From positions 190,436-254,435 of the forward strand of contig CAWKNP010000003.1 of assembly GCA_963851105.1 (NCBI GenBank): DNA of 64,000 bases, given 5' to 3'. Position 1 is the stretch's first letter. Each line of letters begins with the position of its first letter. The stretch comes from DATARN01 sp963851105. Its GTDB lineage: Bacteria > Actinomycetota > Acidimicrobiia > Acidimicrobiales > Palsa-688. Below the pieces are notes generated by a model that was given only the letters and a program-made list of their open reading frames with translations, had not been told where the DNA came from and ran no database searches. Of this stretch, positions 27,876-36,969 are shown in pieces. A program made the translations under genes and the position numbers.

Positions 27876-28903
27876 TGTTCGCGGCCCTGAACCTCCCTTA
27901 CTGGGCGTCGACGCTGATCAAGGTCCTCCTGGTCCTGATCGCGGTACCCACCGCCACCGCGCTCATCGTGCAGACCTTCCTGTTCAAGGTCATGGCGCAC
28001 ATGCAGAGCCGCCTCGGGCCTATGGAGGCGGGTCCCCACGGCTCGCTGCAGCTCATGGCCGATGGCGGCAAGTTCCTCCAGAAAGAGCTGATCGCTCCCG
28101 CCCGGGCCGACAAGAAGGTCTTCGCGCTCGCCCCGGTCATCGTGCTCATCAGCACGTTCATGCTCTATGTAGTCATCCCCGTCGGCCCCGGCGCCATCGG
28201 CGAGAATCTCGACACCGGCATCTTCTTCGCCCTCGCCGTCAGCTCCCTGTCGGTCATCGGGATCCTGGCGGCGGGCTGGGCGTCGGCCAACAAGTACTCC
28301 CTCATGGGCGGCCTGCGCGCCGCCGGCCAGCTCATCGCCTACGAATTGCCCCTCGTGCTGGCGGTGGTCGGCGTCGTCATGATGGCGGGGACGCTGTCAC
28401 TCCAGGGCATCATCCGGGCCCAGACCCATTTTCACTTGTTCGGCAGCAGCCTCGTGCTGCCCTTCGCCATTCCCCAGGTTGTCGGCTTTGTGCTGTTCCT
28501 CATCGCCTCCCAGGCCGAGCTGACCCAGACACCGTTCGACATGCCCATCGCCGAATCGGAGTTGGTCGCGGGCTACCAGACCGAGTACAGCGGGCTCCTT
28601 TTCCTCTTCTTCTACATAGGCGAGTTTGGCACCGCCTTCGGGCTGTCGGCTATCGCCTCCACCCTTTTTCTCGGTGGCTGGTGGATCCCCTTCTACCATC
28701 CCACCGGTCTGTGGGGCGACCTGTTCGGCTTCGGGGTGCTGTTCGCCAAGACGATGGCGGTGGCTTTTCTGATCTTCTGGATCCGGTTCACTTATCCCCG
28801 CTTCCGTGAGGATCAGCTGCAGGCGTTCGCCTGGAAGGTCCTCATCCCGATCGCGCTGGTCAACGTTCTGGCCACCGCGGCATTCAAGGTGGTGCTTGGT
28901 TAG
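27875..28903 (+). CDS. nuoH: NADH-quinone oxidoreductase subunit H
   Basis: 342 residues, about eight membrane helices, start ATG at 27875 overlapping the nuoD stop (TGATG). Conserved loops of the quinone-channel subunit are visible: AHMQSRLGPMEAGPHGSLQLMADGGKFLQKE, AYELPLVLAVVGVVMM, SQAELTQTPFDMPIAESELVAGYQTEYSG and WIRFTYPRFREDQLQ. It follows nuoD directly. Confidence 0.96.
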   Translation: MFAALNLPYWASTLIKVLLVLIAVPTATALIVQTFLFKVMAHMQSRLGPMEAGPHGSLQLMADGGKFLQKELIAPARADKKVFALAPVIVLISTFMLYVVIPVGPGAIGENLDTGIFFALAVSSLSVIGILAAGWASANKYSLMGGLRAAGQLIAYELPLVLAVVGVVMMAGTLSLQGIIRAQTHFHLFGSSLVLPFAIPQVVGFVLFLIASQAELTQTPFDMPIAESELVAGYQTEYSGLLFLFFYIGEFGTAFGLSAIASTLFLGGWWIPFYHPTGLWGDLFGFGVLFAKTMAVAFLIFWIRFTYPRFREDQLQAFAWKVLIPIALVNVLATAAFKVVLG

Positions 28904-29410
28904 ATGGCTCCCCACATGAAGGTGCCCGGCCTGGTCAAAGGTCTCGGCGTCACCCTAAAGACAATGCTCACGCCCGCGGTGACGGTGCAGTACACCGGTC
29001 CCCACGGCAAGGAACGGGAGGATCCGCCCGCCCGGGCCCGGGGCGTCATCGCCCTGAAAGAGGAGAACTGCACTGTCTGTATGCTCTGCGCCCGGCAATG
29101 CCCGGACTGGTGCATCTACATCGAGGGCCACAAAGACAAGGCCCCACCCCGGCGCGAAGGCGGTAAGCCCCGGTCGGTGCAGTACCTCGACCGCTTCGAC
29201 ATCGACTATGGCCTGTGCATGTACTGCGGTATCTGCGTCGAGGTCTGCCCCTTCGACGCCCTGTTCTGGAGCCCCGAGTTCGAATACTCCGAATCCCGAA
29301 TCGCCGACCTCCTTCACGACAAGACCCGCCTGGGCGAATGGATGGAGGGTGTTCCCGACCCGCTGCCCCTCGAAGTCGGCGCTCTTGCCAAAAAGGGTGG
29401 GAAAAAGTAG
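28904..29410 (+). CDS. nuoI: NADH-quinone oxidoreductase subunit I
   Basis: 168 residues, starting immediately after the nuoH stop. Two 4Fe-4S motifs of the 8Fe ferredoxin type are seen: CTVCMLCARQCPDWC and CMYCGICVEVCPFDAL, the ligands of clusters N6a and N6b. It relays electrons within the peripheral arm. With nuoG absent, the donor to these clusters in this version of the complex is not evident. Confidence 0.96.
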   Translation: MAPHMKVPGLVKGLGVTLKTMLTPAVTVQYTGPHGKEREDPPARARGVIALKEENCTVCMLCARQCPDWCIYIEGHKDKAPPRREGGKPRSVQYLDRFDIDYGLCMYCGICVEVCPFDALFWSPEFEYSESRIADLLHDKTRLGEWMEGVPDPLPLEVGALAKKGGKK

Positions 29411-29413
29411 CTC

Positions 29414-29953
29414 ATGAGTGGCACCGGTCTTGCGCTCGTTCATGGCCTCGATGTGGCTCAGCAGATCGCCTTCGCCATTTTGGCGCTGGCCATGGCGCTG
29501 TCAGCGGTGCGCATGGTGACGACCCAGAATCTGGTTCACGCCGCCTTGTACCTGACTGTTGTGCTGGCCGGGGCGGCGGGCATCTACATCCTGCTGGCTG
29601 CGGAGTTCGTCGCCGTCACCCAGGTGCTCGTCTACATCGGCGCCATCGTCGTGCTGATGCTCTTCGGGCTGTTCCTCACCCGGGCGCCGATCGGCACCGC
29701 CCAGGACCTGGACAACAACCAGCGCTGGCTTGCGGCCGTCATCTCGCTCCTCCTCTTCGGCGTCCTGGCCGCCGTCCTGCAGCGCGGGTTCAAAGGAACC
29801 CACGTCAACCCGACCGTTTTGACCGACGGCGGCAGCAACACCGCGGCCATCGGCGTGTCTATCTTCCATGACTTCGTGGTGCCGTTCGAAGCGGCGTCCA
29901 TTCTCCTACTGGCCGCGCTGGTGGGCGCCGTCGTGATCGCTCGCCGGGACTAA
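29414..29953 (+). CDS. nuoJ: NADH-quinone oxidoreductase subunit J
   Basis: 179 residues, five membrane helices, with the subunit J signature AAEFVAVTQVLVYIGAIVVLMLFGLFL containing the flexible pi-bulge helix. It starts three bases after the nuoI stop and ends three bases before nuoK. Membrane arm, proton path. Confidence 0.95.
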   Translation: MSGTGLALVHGLDVAQQIAFAILALAMALSAVRMVTTQNLVHAALYLTVVLAGAAGIYILLAAEFVAVTQVLVYIGAIVVLMLFGLFLTRAPIGTAQDLDNNQRWLAAVISLLLFGVLAAVLQRGFKGTHVNPTVLTDGGSNTAAIGVSIFHDFVVPFEAASILLLAALVGAVVIARRD

Positions 29954-29956
29954 GAA

Positions 29957-30256
29957 ATGCTCCTCAACGAATTCCTCCTCCTCGCCGCCTTCTTGTTCTG
30001 CACCGGCGTCTACGGCGTCCTGGCCCGCAAGAACAGTGTGCTGGTGCTGATGTCGGTCGAGCTCATCCTGAATGCCGTCAACATCAACCTGATCGCCTTC
30101 GGGGCCTTCAACAAGACGATCGCGGGCCAGGTCTTCGCCCTGTTCGTCATCGCCGTGGCGGCCGCCGAAGTCGGCGTCGGGCTGGCGATCGTGCTGCTCA
30201 TCTACCGCAACCGCCACTCAATCGACCTGGACAAGGTCGACGTCATGAAGGGCTGA
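29957..30256 (+). CDS. nuoK: NADH-quinone oxidoreductase subunit K
   Basis: 99 residues, three helices, with LFCTGVYGVLARKNSVLVLMSVELILNAVNINLIAF, including the conserved membrane Glu (SVEL), and VAAAEVGVGLAIVLLIYRNR with the second Glu. Small proton-path subunit of the membrane arm. Confidence 0.96.
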   Translation: MLLNEFLLLAAFLFCTGVYGVLARKNSVLVLMSVELILNAVNINLIAFGAFNKTIAGQVFALFVIAVAAAEVGVGLAIVLLIYRNRHSIDLDKVDVMKG

Positions 30257-30262
30257 CGCACA

Positions 30263-32308
30263 GTGGACTGGTTCCTCACCAACGCCTGGCTCATCCCGCT
30301 CGTCCCGAGCCTGAGTTTCGTGATCATCCTGCTGTTCGGGAAGAAGATGCCCCACAAGGGCTCCGAGGTCGGCGTGGCATCGGTGCTCATCAGCTTCGCG
30401 CTGGCGATCGGCACTGCCGTCGCATGGATCCAGCGGGCCCCGGCGGGTCCCGACCACATCCGGCCGGCGGCGGTCAACGACCTCTTCTTGTGGTTCAAGA
30501 TTGGGCCCAACACCACCCACTTCGGGATCCACATCGACGGACTGGCCGTCATGCTGCTGTTCGTCGTCGGCTTCATCTCGTCGATGGTGCACATCTTCTC
30601 GCTGGAGTACCTGCGGGGAGACCGGCGGTACACCTACTACTTCGCCGCCCTGTCGCTGTTCACCGCCTCCATGTTCACCATGGTCACCGCCGCCAACTCG
30701 CTGCAGCTGCTGCTCGGCTGGGAGGGGATGGGGGTTTGCTCGTTCATGTTGATCGGCCACTGGTGGGAGGACAAGCCCAACTCCGACGCCGCCCTGAAGG
30801 CGTTCTTCACCACCCGGACCGGCGACATCGGCCTGCTCATCGGCATCACCATGACGTTCTTCCTGGCCGGCCAGACCTTCGACATCGAGAAGATCAATGC
30901 CGCCGCGGTGGCGGGGAAGATGCCCCACACCCTCCTGCTATTCGCCGGGCTGGCGCTGATGGCGGCGGTGGTCGGCAAGTCGGCGCAGTTCCCGCTGCAC
31001 ACCTGGCTGCCTGACGCCATGGCCGGCCCGACGCCCGTGTCGGCCCTGATCCACGCCGCCACCATGGTCGTCGCCGGCGTCTACCTCATCAGCCGGTTCT
31101 ACGGTGTTTTCTCGCAGGCTTTCCACATCTTCACCCCGGGACACACCGGCTTCAACCTGGTGGCCATCATCGGAGGGGTCACGATCATCATCGCTGCCCT
31201 CTTGGCGTTCGTGCAGCACGACATCAAGAAGGTGCTGGCCTACTCCACGGTCAGCCAGCTGGGCTACATGGTGATGGCCCTCGGGTGCGGGGCGTGGACG
31301 GCGGCCATCTTCCACCTCTTTACCCACGCCTTCTTCAAGGCCGACCTGTTCCTCGGTGCCGGCTCGGTCAGCCACTCCGGTTCGCACCACAGCTTCGACA
31401 TGAAAAAGGACATGGGTGGCCTGCGCAAGCACATGCCGGTCACCTTCACGACGTTCGTGATCGGCTCCGCCGCCCTGGCCGGGATCTTCCCGCTGGCCGG
31501 GTTCTGGTCGAAGGACGAGATCCTGGCCAGCGTGGGCCACAATGGCTACACCGCCTTCATGGTCATCGGCGTCATCGGGGCGATGATGACGGCCGGCTAC
31601 ATGACTCGCTGCGTGTGGCTGACGTTCTACGGGGAGTTCCGCGGCCACGGCCATCCCGCGGAGTCGCCCCGCGAGATCACCGTGCCGCTCATCATCCTCA
31701 CCGTCATGGCGGTAGTGGCGGGCTGGTTCAACGGCTTCGGGCTGCACTATTTCTCCAAGTGGACCGAGAACCCGATCGTGGCTTCGGCGGCCGCGCTGGC
31801 CCACGCCACCGAGGCGAGGTTCTCGTGGCCCACCGCCATCGTGTCCTCGCTCGCCGTACTCGCCGCCATCGCCATCGCCTGGGCGTACTACGAGTTCCAC
31901 GCCTTCGCCTTCTTCCACGAGCTCACCGAACGGTCCGCGCTGGCGCGGGCCGGTTACGAGTTCGTGTGGAACAAGTACTACCTCGACCGGCTCTGGACCG
32001 ACCTGGTCGTGGGTTCGATCAAGACGCAGGTGGCGGCGGCGGCCAACTGGTTCAACCAGAACGTTCTCGACGGCGTCGTCAACGCGGTCGCGGCCGGCTC
32101 GGTCATCGTCGCCCGGTTCACCTATCGCTACATCGACCAGGACGTGGTCGATGGCCTGGTCAACGGAACCGCATCCTCGGCCGAAGGGGGCGGGAGCATC
32201 CTGCGAAAGATGCAGACCGGCCGGGTTCAGCAGTACGCCGCCGCCTTCTTCGGCGTCGGCGTGGTCGTCATCGGCATCGGCCTCCTGGCCCTGACCCATT
32301 CGTTTTAG
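30263..32308 (+). CDS. nuoL: NADH-quinone oxidoreductase subunit L
   Basis: 681 residues, GTG start six bases after nuoK. Antiporter-like proton pump with about sixteen helices. The pumping motifs are intact: GWEGMGVCSFMLIGHWW, AQFPLHTWLPDAMAGPTPVSALIHAATMVVAGVYLI, and DIKKVLAYSTVSQLGYM, followed by a long C-terminal segment for the lateral helix (~540-600). Confidence 0.96.
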   Translation: MDWFLTNAWLIPLVPSLSFVIILLFGKKMPHKGSEVGVASVLISFALAIGTAVAWIQRAPAGPDHIRPAAVNDLFLWFKIGPNTTHFGIHIDGLAVMLLFVVGFISSMVHIFSLEYLRGDRRYTYYFAALSLFTASMFTMVTAANSLQLLLGWEGMGVCSFMLIGHWWEDKPNSDAALKAFFTTRTGDIGLLIGITMTFFLAGQTFDIEKINAAAVAGKMPHTLLLFAGLALMAAVVGKSAQFPLHTWLPDAMAGPTPVSALIHAATMVVAGVYLISRFYGVFSQAFHIFTPGHTGFNLVAIIGGVTIIIAALLAFVQHDIKKVLAYSTVSQLGYMVMALGCGAWTAAIFHLFTHAFFKADLFLGAGSVSHSGSHHSFDMKKDMGGLRKHMPVTFTTFVIGSAALAGIFPLAGFWSKDEILASVGHNGYTAFMVIGVIGAMMTAGYMTRCVWLTFYGEFRGHGHPAESPREITVPLIILTVMAVVAGWFNGFGLHYFSKWTENPIVASAAALAHATEARFSWPTAIVSSLAVLAAIAIAWAYYEFHAFAFFHELTERSALARAGYEFVWNKYYLDRLWTDLVVGSIKTQVAAAANWFNQNVLDGVVNAVAAGSVIVARFTYRYIDQDVVDGLVNGTASSAEGGGSILRKMQTGRVQQYAAAFFGVGVVVIGIGLLALTHSF

Positions 32309-32331
32309 ATCGTTGAGAGAGGCGGAGGCTC

Positions 32332-33921
32332 GTGAGTCCCTTTGACCACTGGGTACTGACCGGGACGATCTTCGTCCCGATCATCGGGGCGGTGGTGATT
32401 GGGCTCATACCCAGCGCCCAGGAGCTCCAGATAAAGGCCGCGGCCCTCGTGACCACGCTGGTGACGCTGGCCCTCGGCGTCTACCTGGTGATCGCGTTCA
32501 ACTACGACAAGTCGAAGGTGCTGCAGTTCCAGGTCAACCGGCCCTGGATCGACGTGATCCACAGCCGGTACCACGTGGGCGTCGACGGCATCTCGCTGCC
32601 GATGCTGGTGCTGTCGATGTTCATCACCGTCCTGTGCGTCGTCTACAGCTGGGACCACTTCCCCGAGCCCCGCGATCCCAAGGGTTTCCTGATCCTCATG
32701 CTGATCCTCGAGGTCGGTATGAACGGCACGTTCATCGCCGAGGACCTGATCCTGTTCTTCGTGTTCTTCGAGCTGGTCCTGCTTCCCATGTACTTCATGA
32801 TCGGCCGCTGGGGCGGCGAGCGCCGGCAGTACGCCTCGATCAAGTTCTTCCTGTTCACCCTCTTCGGCTCGGCCCTGATGATCCTGAGCTTCCTGGCGCT
32901 GTACTTCAAAGCGGGCGGGACGACCTTCGACATCCCCGGCCTCATCGCCTACTTCAACGATCCCTCCCACGCCCTGCAGCAGGCGACGGCGGTGCTGATC
33001 TTCGGGGGGCTGTTCATCGGCTTCGCCATCAAGGTGCCCATGTTCCCGTTCCACACCTGGCTGCCCGACGCCCACACCGAGGCGCCTACGGTCGGGTCGG
33101 TCATCCTGGCCGCCATCCTGCTCAAGTTGGGGACCTACGGGTTCATCCGCATCGCCATCCCCATGCTCCCCAAGGCGGCCGCGTCGTGGGCCCCTTGGAT
33201 CGGCGGCCTGGCGGTGATCGGCATCATCTACGGCGCCCTCTGCTGCCTGGCCCAGACCGACCTGAAACGCCTGATCGCGTTCTCGTCGGTCGCCCACATG
33301 GGCTTCGTGATGCTCGGCATCTCGACGCTGACGTCCTATGGCATCAACGCGGCCGTCTTCGGGATGGTCGCCCACGGCCTGATCACCGGGATGCTGTTCT
33401 TCCTCGTGGGCTCCATCCACGAGCGCTACGGGACTCGTGAGATCGGCCGGTTGGGCGGGTTGCTGACCCAGGCCCCGCACCTCGGGTGGATCTTGGGCTT
33501 CTGCGCCATGGCCTCGTTGGGCTTGCCCGGCCTGGCCGGGTTCTGGGGGGAGTTCCCCGCCATCTTGTCGTCGTTCGACCCGTCCTCGGCGGTGGGCCAG
33601 CACCTGGGCCTGTTCCGGGCCTACATGGTGATCGCGGCGGTCGGGACGGTGCTGGCCGCGGGCTACCTGCTGTGGATGTTCCAGCGGGTGGCGTTCGGGG
33701 TGCCCAAGTCGGAGTTCGAGAAAGCCCACATCCATGACGTCCACCGGCCGGAATGGATCGCCTGGACGCCGATGCTGGTGCTCATCGTCATCCTCGGGAT
33801 CTACCCCCATGCCCTGTTCAAGACGACCGACGGGGCTGTCACCCAGGCCACGGTCAACGTTCCCGCCCCGGTCAACATCGTGCCGGGCGGCGCCGCGACC
33901 GCCGCCGCCCCCGCCCCATGA
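32332..33921 (+). CDS. nuoM: NADH-quinone oxidoreductase subunit M
   Basis: 529 residues, GTG start preceded by GAGGCGGAGG. Antiporter-like pump: FFVFFELVLLPMYFMIGRWGG with the catalytic Glu, MFPFHTWLPDAHTEAPTVGSVILAAILLKLGTYG, DLKRLIAFSSVAHMGFVMLGI. A Pro/Ala-rich C-terminal tail overlaps the nuoN start by 4 nt (ATGA). Confidence 0.96.
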   Translation: MSPFDHWVLTGTIFVPIIGAVVIGLIPSAQELQIKAAALVTTLVTLALGVYLVIAFNYDKSKVLQFQVNRPWIDVIHSRYHVGVDGISLPMLVLSMFITVLCVVYSWDHFPEPRDPKGFLILMLILEVGMNGTFIAEDLILFFVFFELVLLPMYFMIGRWGGERRQYASIKFFLFTLFGSALMILSFLALYFKAGGTTFDIPGLIAYFNDPSHALQQATAVLIFGGLFIGFAIKVPMFPFHTWLPDAHTEAPTVGSVILAAILLKLGTYGFIRIAIPMLPKAAASWAPWIGGLAVIGIIYGALCCLAQTDLKRLIAFSSVAHMGFVMLGISTLTSYGINAAVFGMVAHGLITGMLFFLVGSIHERYGTREIGRLGGLLTQAPHLGWILGFCAMASLGLPGLAGFWGEFPAILSSFDPSSAVGQHLGLFRAYMVIAAVGTVLAAGYLLWMFQRVAFGVPKSEFEKAHIHDVHRPEWIAWTPMLVLIVILGIYPHALFKTTDGAVTQATVNVPAPVNIVPGGAATAAAPAP

Positions 33922-35438
33922 TCGGTCTGCTTTCGGTCGTTGCGCCCGCGTTCAAGACGCCGCATTTCGACTACCACGCCCTGGCACCGGAGATGGTGCT
34001 GACCGCGGTCATCCTGCTCGTGCTGGTCGTCGACCTGATCGTCGACGAGACCCACAAGTCGATCGTGACCCAGCTCGCCGGCGTCGGCATCCTGGCCGCC
34101 TTCGTGCCGATCGTCACCCTGGCCACCAGCGGGATCTCCAACACGCCCCGGTCGATGTTCGGCGGCGCCTACGAGGTGGACGTGTTCTCCTTGGTCCTCA
34201 AGGCCCTGTTCCTCGGCATCGGCTACGTGATCTTGTTGATGAGCACCAACTACATCGAGGACGGGGACTACTACGAAGGTGAGTTCTCCTTCCTCATCCT
34301 GTGCTCGCTGCTCGGCATGCTCGTCATGGCCAGCTCCCGCGACCTGATCTCGATCTTCATCGCCCTCGAGCTGCTGTCGATCCCCGGCTACCTGCTGGCC
34401 GGCTGGCGCAAGCGGGACCTCAAGTCGAACGAGGCGTCGCTCAAGTACTACCTGCTCGGGGTGCTGGCGTCGGGGGTCATGTTGTACGGGATGTCGCTGA
34501 TCTTCGGGGCGACGGGGAGCACCGTTCTCGTTGATATCTCGTCCAAGCTGGCGGTGAGCCACGACTTACGGCCCGTCGTGACCATCGGCATCTTCTTCGT
34601 GATCATCGGCTTCGCCTTCAAGGTCTCGGCGGTGCCGTTCCACTTCTGGGCGCCCGACACCTACGAGGGATCGCCGACGCCGGTGACCGCCTTCTTGTCG
34701 GTCGCCTCGAAGACGGGCGGCTTCGTCGCCTTGCTGGAGCTCGTCTACGTGGGGTTTTTCGCCCGCAGTGACGTGTGGCAGCCGTTGTTCTGGATCCTGG
34801 CGGCGCTGACCATGACCGTCGGCAATCTGATCGCCCTGCGCCAGACCAACATCATCCGGATGCTGGCCTACTCCTCCATCGCCCAGGCCGGCTACATCCT
34901 TGTGCCGTTCGCGGTGGCCGGCGACATCGCCACCGCCCACCAGCACGACGCCATCACCGCCAGCATCGTGTACCTGCTGCTGTACTCGGCCATGAACCTG
35001 GGCGCCTTCGCGGTGGTCATGGCGGTGGCCCGCAAGACCCGCAGCGGCGAAATCTCCTCCTACGGGGGCCTGTTCTCCTACGCCCCGGGCCTGACCGTCG
35101 TGATGACCGCCTTCCTGTTCTCCCTGGCCGGCATCCCGCCCCTCGGCGGCTGGTTCGCGAAGTTCTATGTGTTCAAGTCCGTCGGTGAGGCCAACACGCC
35201 TGCGGGTTGGATCCTCGGCGGCATCGTGGCCGTCAATTCGGTCATCGCCCTGTTCTATTACGCCAACGTGGCCCGGTTGATGTGGATGGCGCCGGTTCCC
35301 GACGAGGATCACACCCCCATCCGAGTTCCTGCCGCCCTGGCCACTTCCATCGGGATCTGCGTCTTGGTCGTCGTGGCTCTTGGTGTGTATCCGCAGGCGT
35401 TCGCTCGCCTGGGGGACTTGGCGCACCTGTCCCGGTAA
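33918..35438 (+). CDS. nuoN: NADH-quinone oxidoreductase subunit N (complete copy)
   Basis: 506 residues from ATG at 33918. It shows SIFIALELLSIPGYLLAGWRKRDLKSNEASLKYYLLGVLASG, FKVSAVPFHFWAPDTYEGSPTPVTAFLSVASK, NIIRMLAYSSIAQAGYILVP and IPPLGGWFAKFYVFK, all hallmarks of NuoN. It is the last gene of the eleven-gene operon. It differs strongly from the NuoN fragment at the left edge of the window, so the genome holds two loci. Confidence 0.96.
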   Translation: MIGLLSVVAPAFKTPHFDYHALAPEMVLTAVILLVLVVDLIVDETHKSIVTQLAGVGILAAFVPIVTLATSGISNTPRSMFGGAYEVDVFSLVLKALFLGIGYVILLMSTNYIEDGDYYEGEFSFLILCSLLGMLVMASSRDLISIFIALELLSIPGYLLAGWRKRDLKSNEASLKYYLLGVLASGVMLYGMSLIFGATGSTVLVDISSKLAVSHDLRPVVTIGIFFVIIGFAFKVSAVPFHFWAPDTYEGSPTPVTAFLSVASKTGGFVALLELVYVGFFARSDVWQPLFWILAALTMTVGNLIALRQTNIIRMLAYSSIAQAGYILVPFAVAGDIATAHQHDAITASIVYLLLYSAMNLGAFAVVMAVARKTRSGEISSYGGLFSYAPGLTVVMTAFLFSLAGIPPLGGWFAKFYVFKSVGEANTPAGWILGGIVAVNSVIALFYYANVARLMWMAPVPDEDHTPIRVPAALATSIGICVLVVVALGVYPQAFARLGDLAHLSR

Positions 35439-35591
35439 GGACGGGTTCATCGCTTCGGTCGGCGGGTAGTACTCGGCGTCGGCGACGAGACGCTGACGGG
35501 CGGGATTCGTCGCGCCATCCGGGGGGTTGGGTTGTGCCGAAGAGGAGGTGGCCGGGCGGCGACGCTCCCGCCTCGTCTAGGAGGTTCTGCA

Positions 35592-36206
35592 ATGTCCCTT
35601 GTTCGTCTTCTTCCTGCTTGGTTGCACGCGGTGGCTGACTATGCCGTTGGTATCGGGCTCATCGTCATTGCGCTGCTTGTCGGCGGGGCCACCAAGGCTG
35701 TGCTGCCCGGTGTCGTGGTCGGCGCGGTCGTGCTCCTGGTGAGCCTGATCACCAAGTACCCCCTGGGCCTGATCAAGGTGCTGCCGTTCACGGTGCACTC
35801 GGCCGGCGACTACTTGGCCGGTGCCCTGCTGCTGGCCTCGCCGTTCGCCCTGGGCTTGTGGTCCAGTGCCCGCCCCCTGAGCATCGTGTACCTGGTGGCC
35901 GGCGTCGCTGTCGTCGGGGTCAGCCTGATCACCAACTACCAGTGGAGCCCGAAGCGCCAGCCGGCCAGCCGGCCCGCGTCCGGGCGCTCCGAGCGCGCCG
36001 AGCGCTCCGAGCGGGGCGACGCCCGGCAGTGGTACACCGCGGCCGCCGGCGCCCGCACCCAGCCGGCCCCGGCCCCGGCTTACGAAGAGCCCACCTACGC
36101 CCGACCCGGCGGTCCCTCCTACGCGGCGCAAGGCGCGGCCCCGTCCGCTCCCGAGCGGGCCGTCTCTCTCCGCGACGCGATCGCGGCCAGCCGCCTGGCT
36201 TCATAA
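35592..36206 (+). CDS. SPW-repeat-like membrane protein
   Basis: 204 residues. ATG at 35592 has AGGAGG seven bases upstream; a longer in-frame start is not supported. Four helices in the first ~120 residues form two similar halves: LPAWLHAVADYAVGIGLIVIALL and LPFTVHSAGDYLAGALLLASPFALG, each with a His-x3-Asp-Tyr core, reminiscent of the SPW repeat family. The C-terminal ~85 residues are polar, with Ser-Glu-Arg repeats, Tyr-Pro stretches and a closing AVSLRDAIAASRLAS helix. Function unknown. A strong terminator follows. Confidence 0.75.
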   Translation: MSLVRLLPAWLHAVADYAVGIGLIVIALLVGGATKAVLPGVVVGAVVLLVSLITKYPLGLIKVLPFTVHSAGDYLAGALLLASPFALGLWSSARPLSIVYLVAGVAVVGVSLITNYQWSPKRQPASRPASGRSERAERSERGDARQWYTAAAGARTQPAPAPAYEEPTYARPGGPSYAAQGAAPSAPERAVSLRDAIAASRLAS

Positions 36207-36226
36207 CAACCAGTCGTTGCTTGCAA

Positions 36227-36259
36227 ACGAAGGCGGGGGCTGCGGCCCCCGCCTTTCGT
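36227..36259 (+). terminator. strong GC-rich hairpin terminator
   Basis: AGGCGGGGGC (36231-36240) pairs with GCCCCCGCCT (36245-36254) around a TGCG loop, extended outward by ACGA/TCGT. It stands 20 bp after the SPW-like gene stop, with TTTCGTG following on the plus strand. It probably ends that transcript. Confidence 0.7.
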
Positions 36260-36284
36260 GACAAGAACCCTTCGTAGCCTCCCG

Positions 36285-36334
36285 AGGGGTAGCGCGATTT
36301 CCGTTGCGTACACGACGGAAATCGCGCTACCCCT
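36285..36334. repeat. 50-bp palindrome with 20-bp perfect arms
   Basis: The arm 36285-36304 (AGGGGTAGCGCGAT... to CCGT) recurs as its exact reverse complement at 36315-36334, with TGCGTACACG between. It lies in the 211-bp gap between converging genes, just after the terminator of the left gene and 84 bp before the sigma gene stop. Neither strand has a T-run, so it is not a standard terminator. It could form a cruciform or bind a dimeric protein. Confidence 0.85.
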
Positions 36335-36417
36335 TCACACGCTGCCAGTGCGCCGGCCTCTAGGTGCGTTGGACGGGGGAAATGTGCCGGATCGGCCGAT
36401 TCCGCGGTTACCGATCG

Positions 36418-36969
36418 TCAGTCGAAGATGAGGAGTGTCTCCAAGCCGCGTAGGGCTGATCGCAGGGTTGCTTTTACCGTGCCCTCCGGAATATTCAGGA
36501 TTGTCGCAGCTTGGCGGTAGCTGAAACCCATGTAGTAGGCGAGCCAGATGGCCTGCCGCTGCTTTATGGGTAGCGACTCGACGGCTTCACGGATCTCGAG
36601 GATGTCGTTGCGATAACCGCGGTCGCTGCGATCACCGCAGAGCCGCGCATATTCCTCCTGGCGCAGGCGGCGGGCGGCATCTGAACGGGCCCAGTCAAGC
36701 GCCCGGCTTCGTGCGATGACGTGGAGGTAGCCGTTGAGCGAGCCCCGCTCAGGGTCGAATCGTGACGCTGACGCCCAAAATCCGGCAAAGACGTCTTGGG
36801 CGATCTCGTCGACCGGAGCATGGGGCACCAGGCGGTGGATATAGGCGTGCAGCCGGGTTTCATAGCGCCCGCAGATAATTTCCAGCGCCGTCTGGCTCCC
36901 TGCGGTGAGGGCGTCGACGAGCTGGCGGTCGGACGGCCCGAAGTCGGTCGTGGTGGCGGTCGCGGTCAC
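36418..36969 (-). CDS. ECF-type RNA polymerase sigma factor (second of a pair)
   Basis: 183 residues from GTG at 36969, which overlaps the stop of the upstream sigma gene (GTGA). Region 2 is visible (CGRYETRLHAYIHRLVPHAPVDEIAQDVFAGFWASASRFDPERGSLNGYLHVIARSRALDW). Region 4 is ESLPIKQRQAIWLAYYMGFSYRQAATILNIPEGTVKATLRSALRGLE. No anti-sigma gene lies beside it and no membrane segment is present. Promoters recognised are unknown. Confidence 0.9.
   Translation of the reverse strand: MTATATTTDFGPSDRQLVDALTAGSQTALEIICGRYETRLHAYIHRLVPHAPVDEIAQDVFAGFWASASRFDPERGSLNGYLHVIARSRALDWARSDAARRLRQEEYARLCGDRSDRGYRNDILEIREAVESLPIKQRQAIWLAYYMGFSYRQAATILNIPEGTVKATLRSALRGLETLLIFD

Noticed and set aside
30938..33810. 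Two long minus-strand ORFs opposite nuoL and nuoM
   Set aside because: Both are antisense to strongly conserved nuo genes and have His/Glu/Asp-rich shadow composition.
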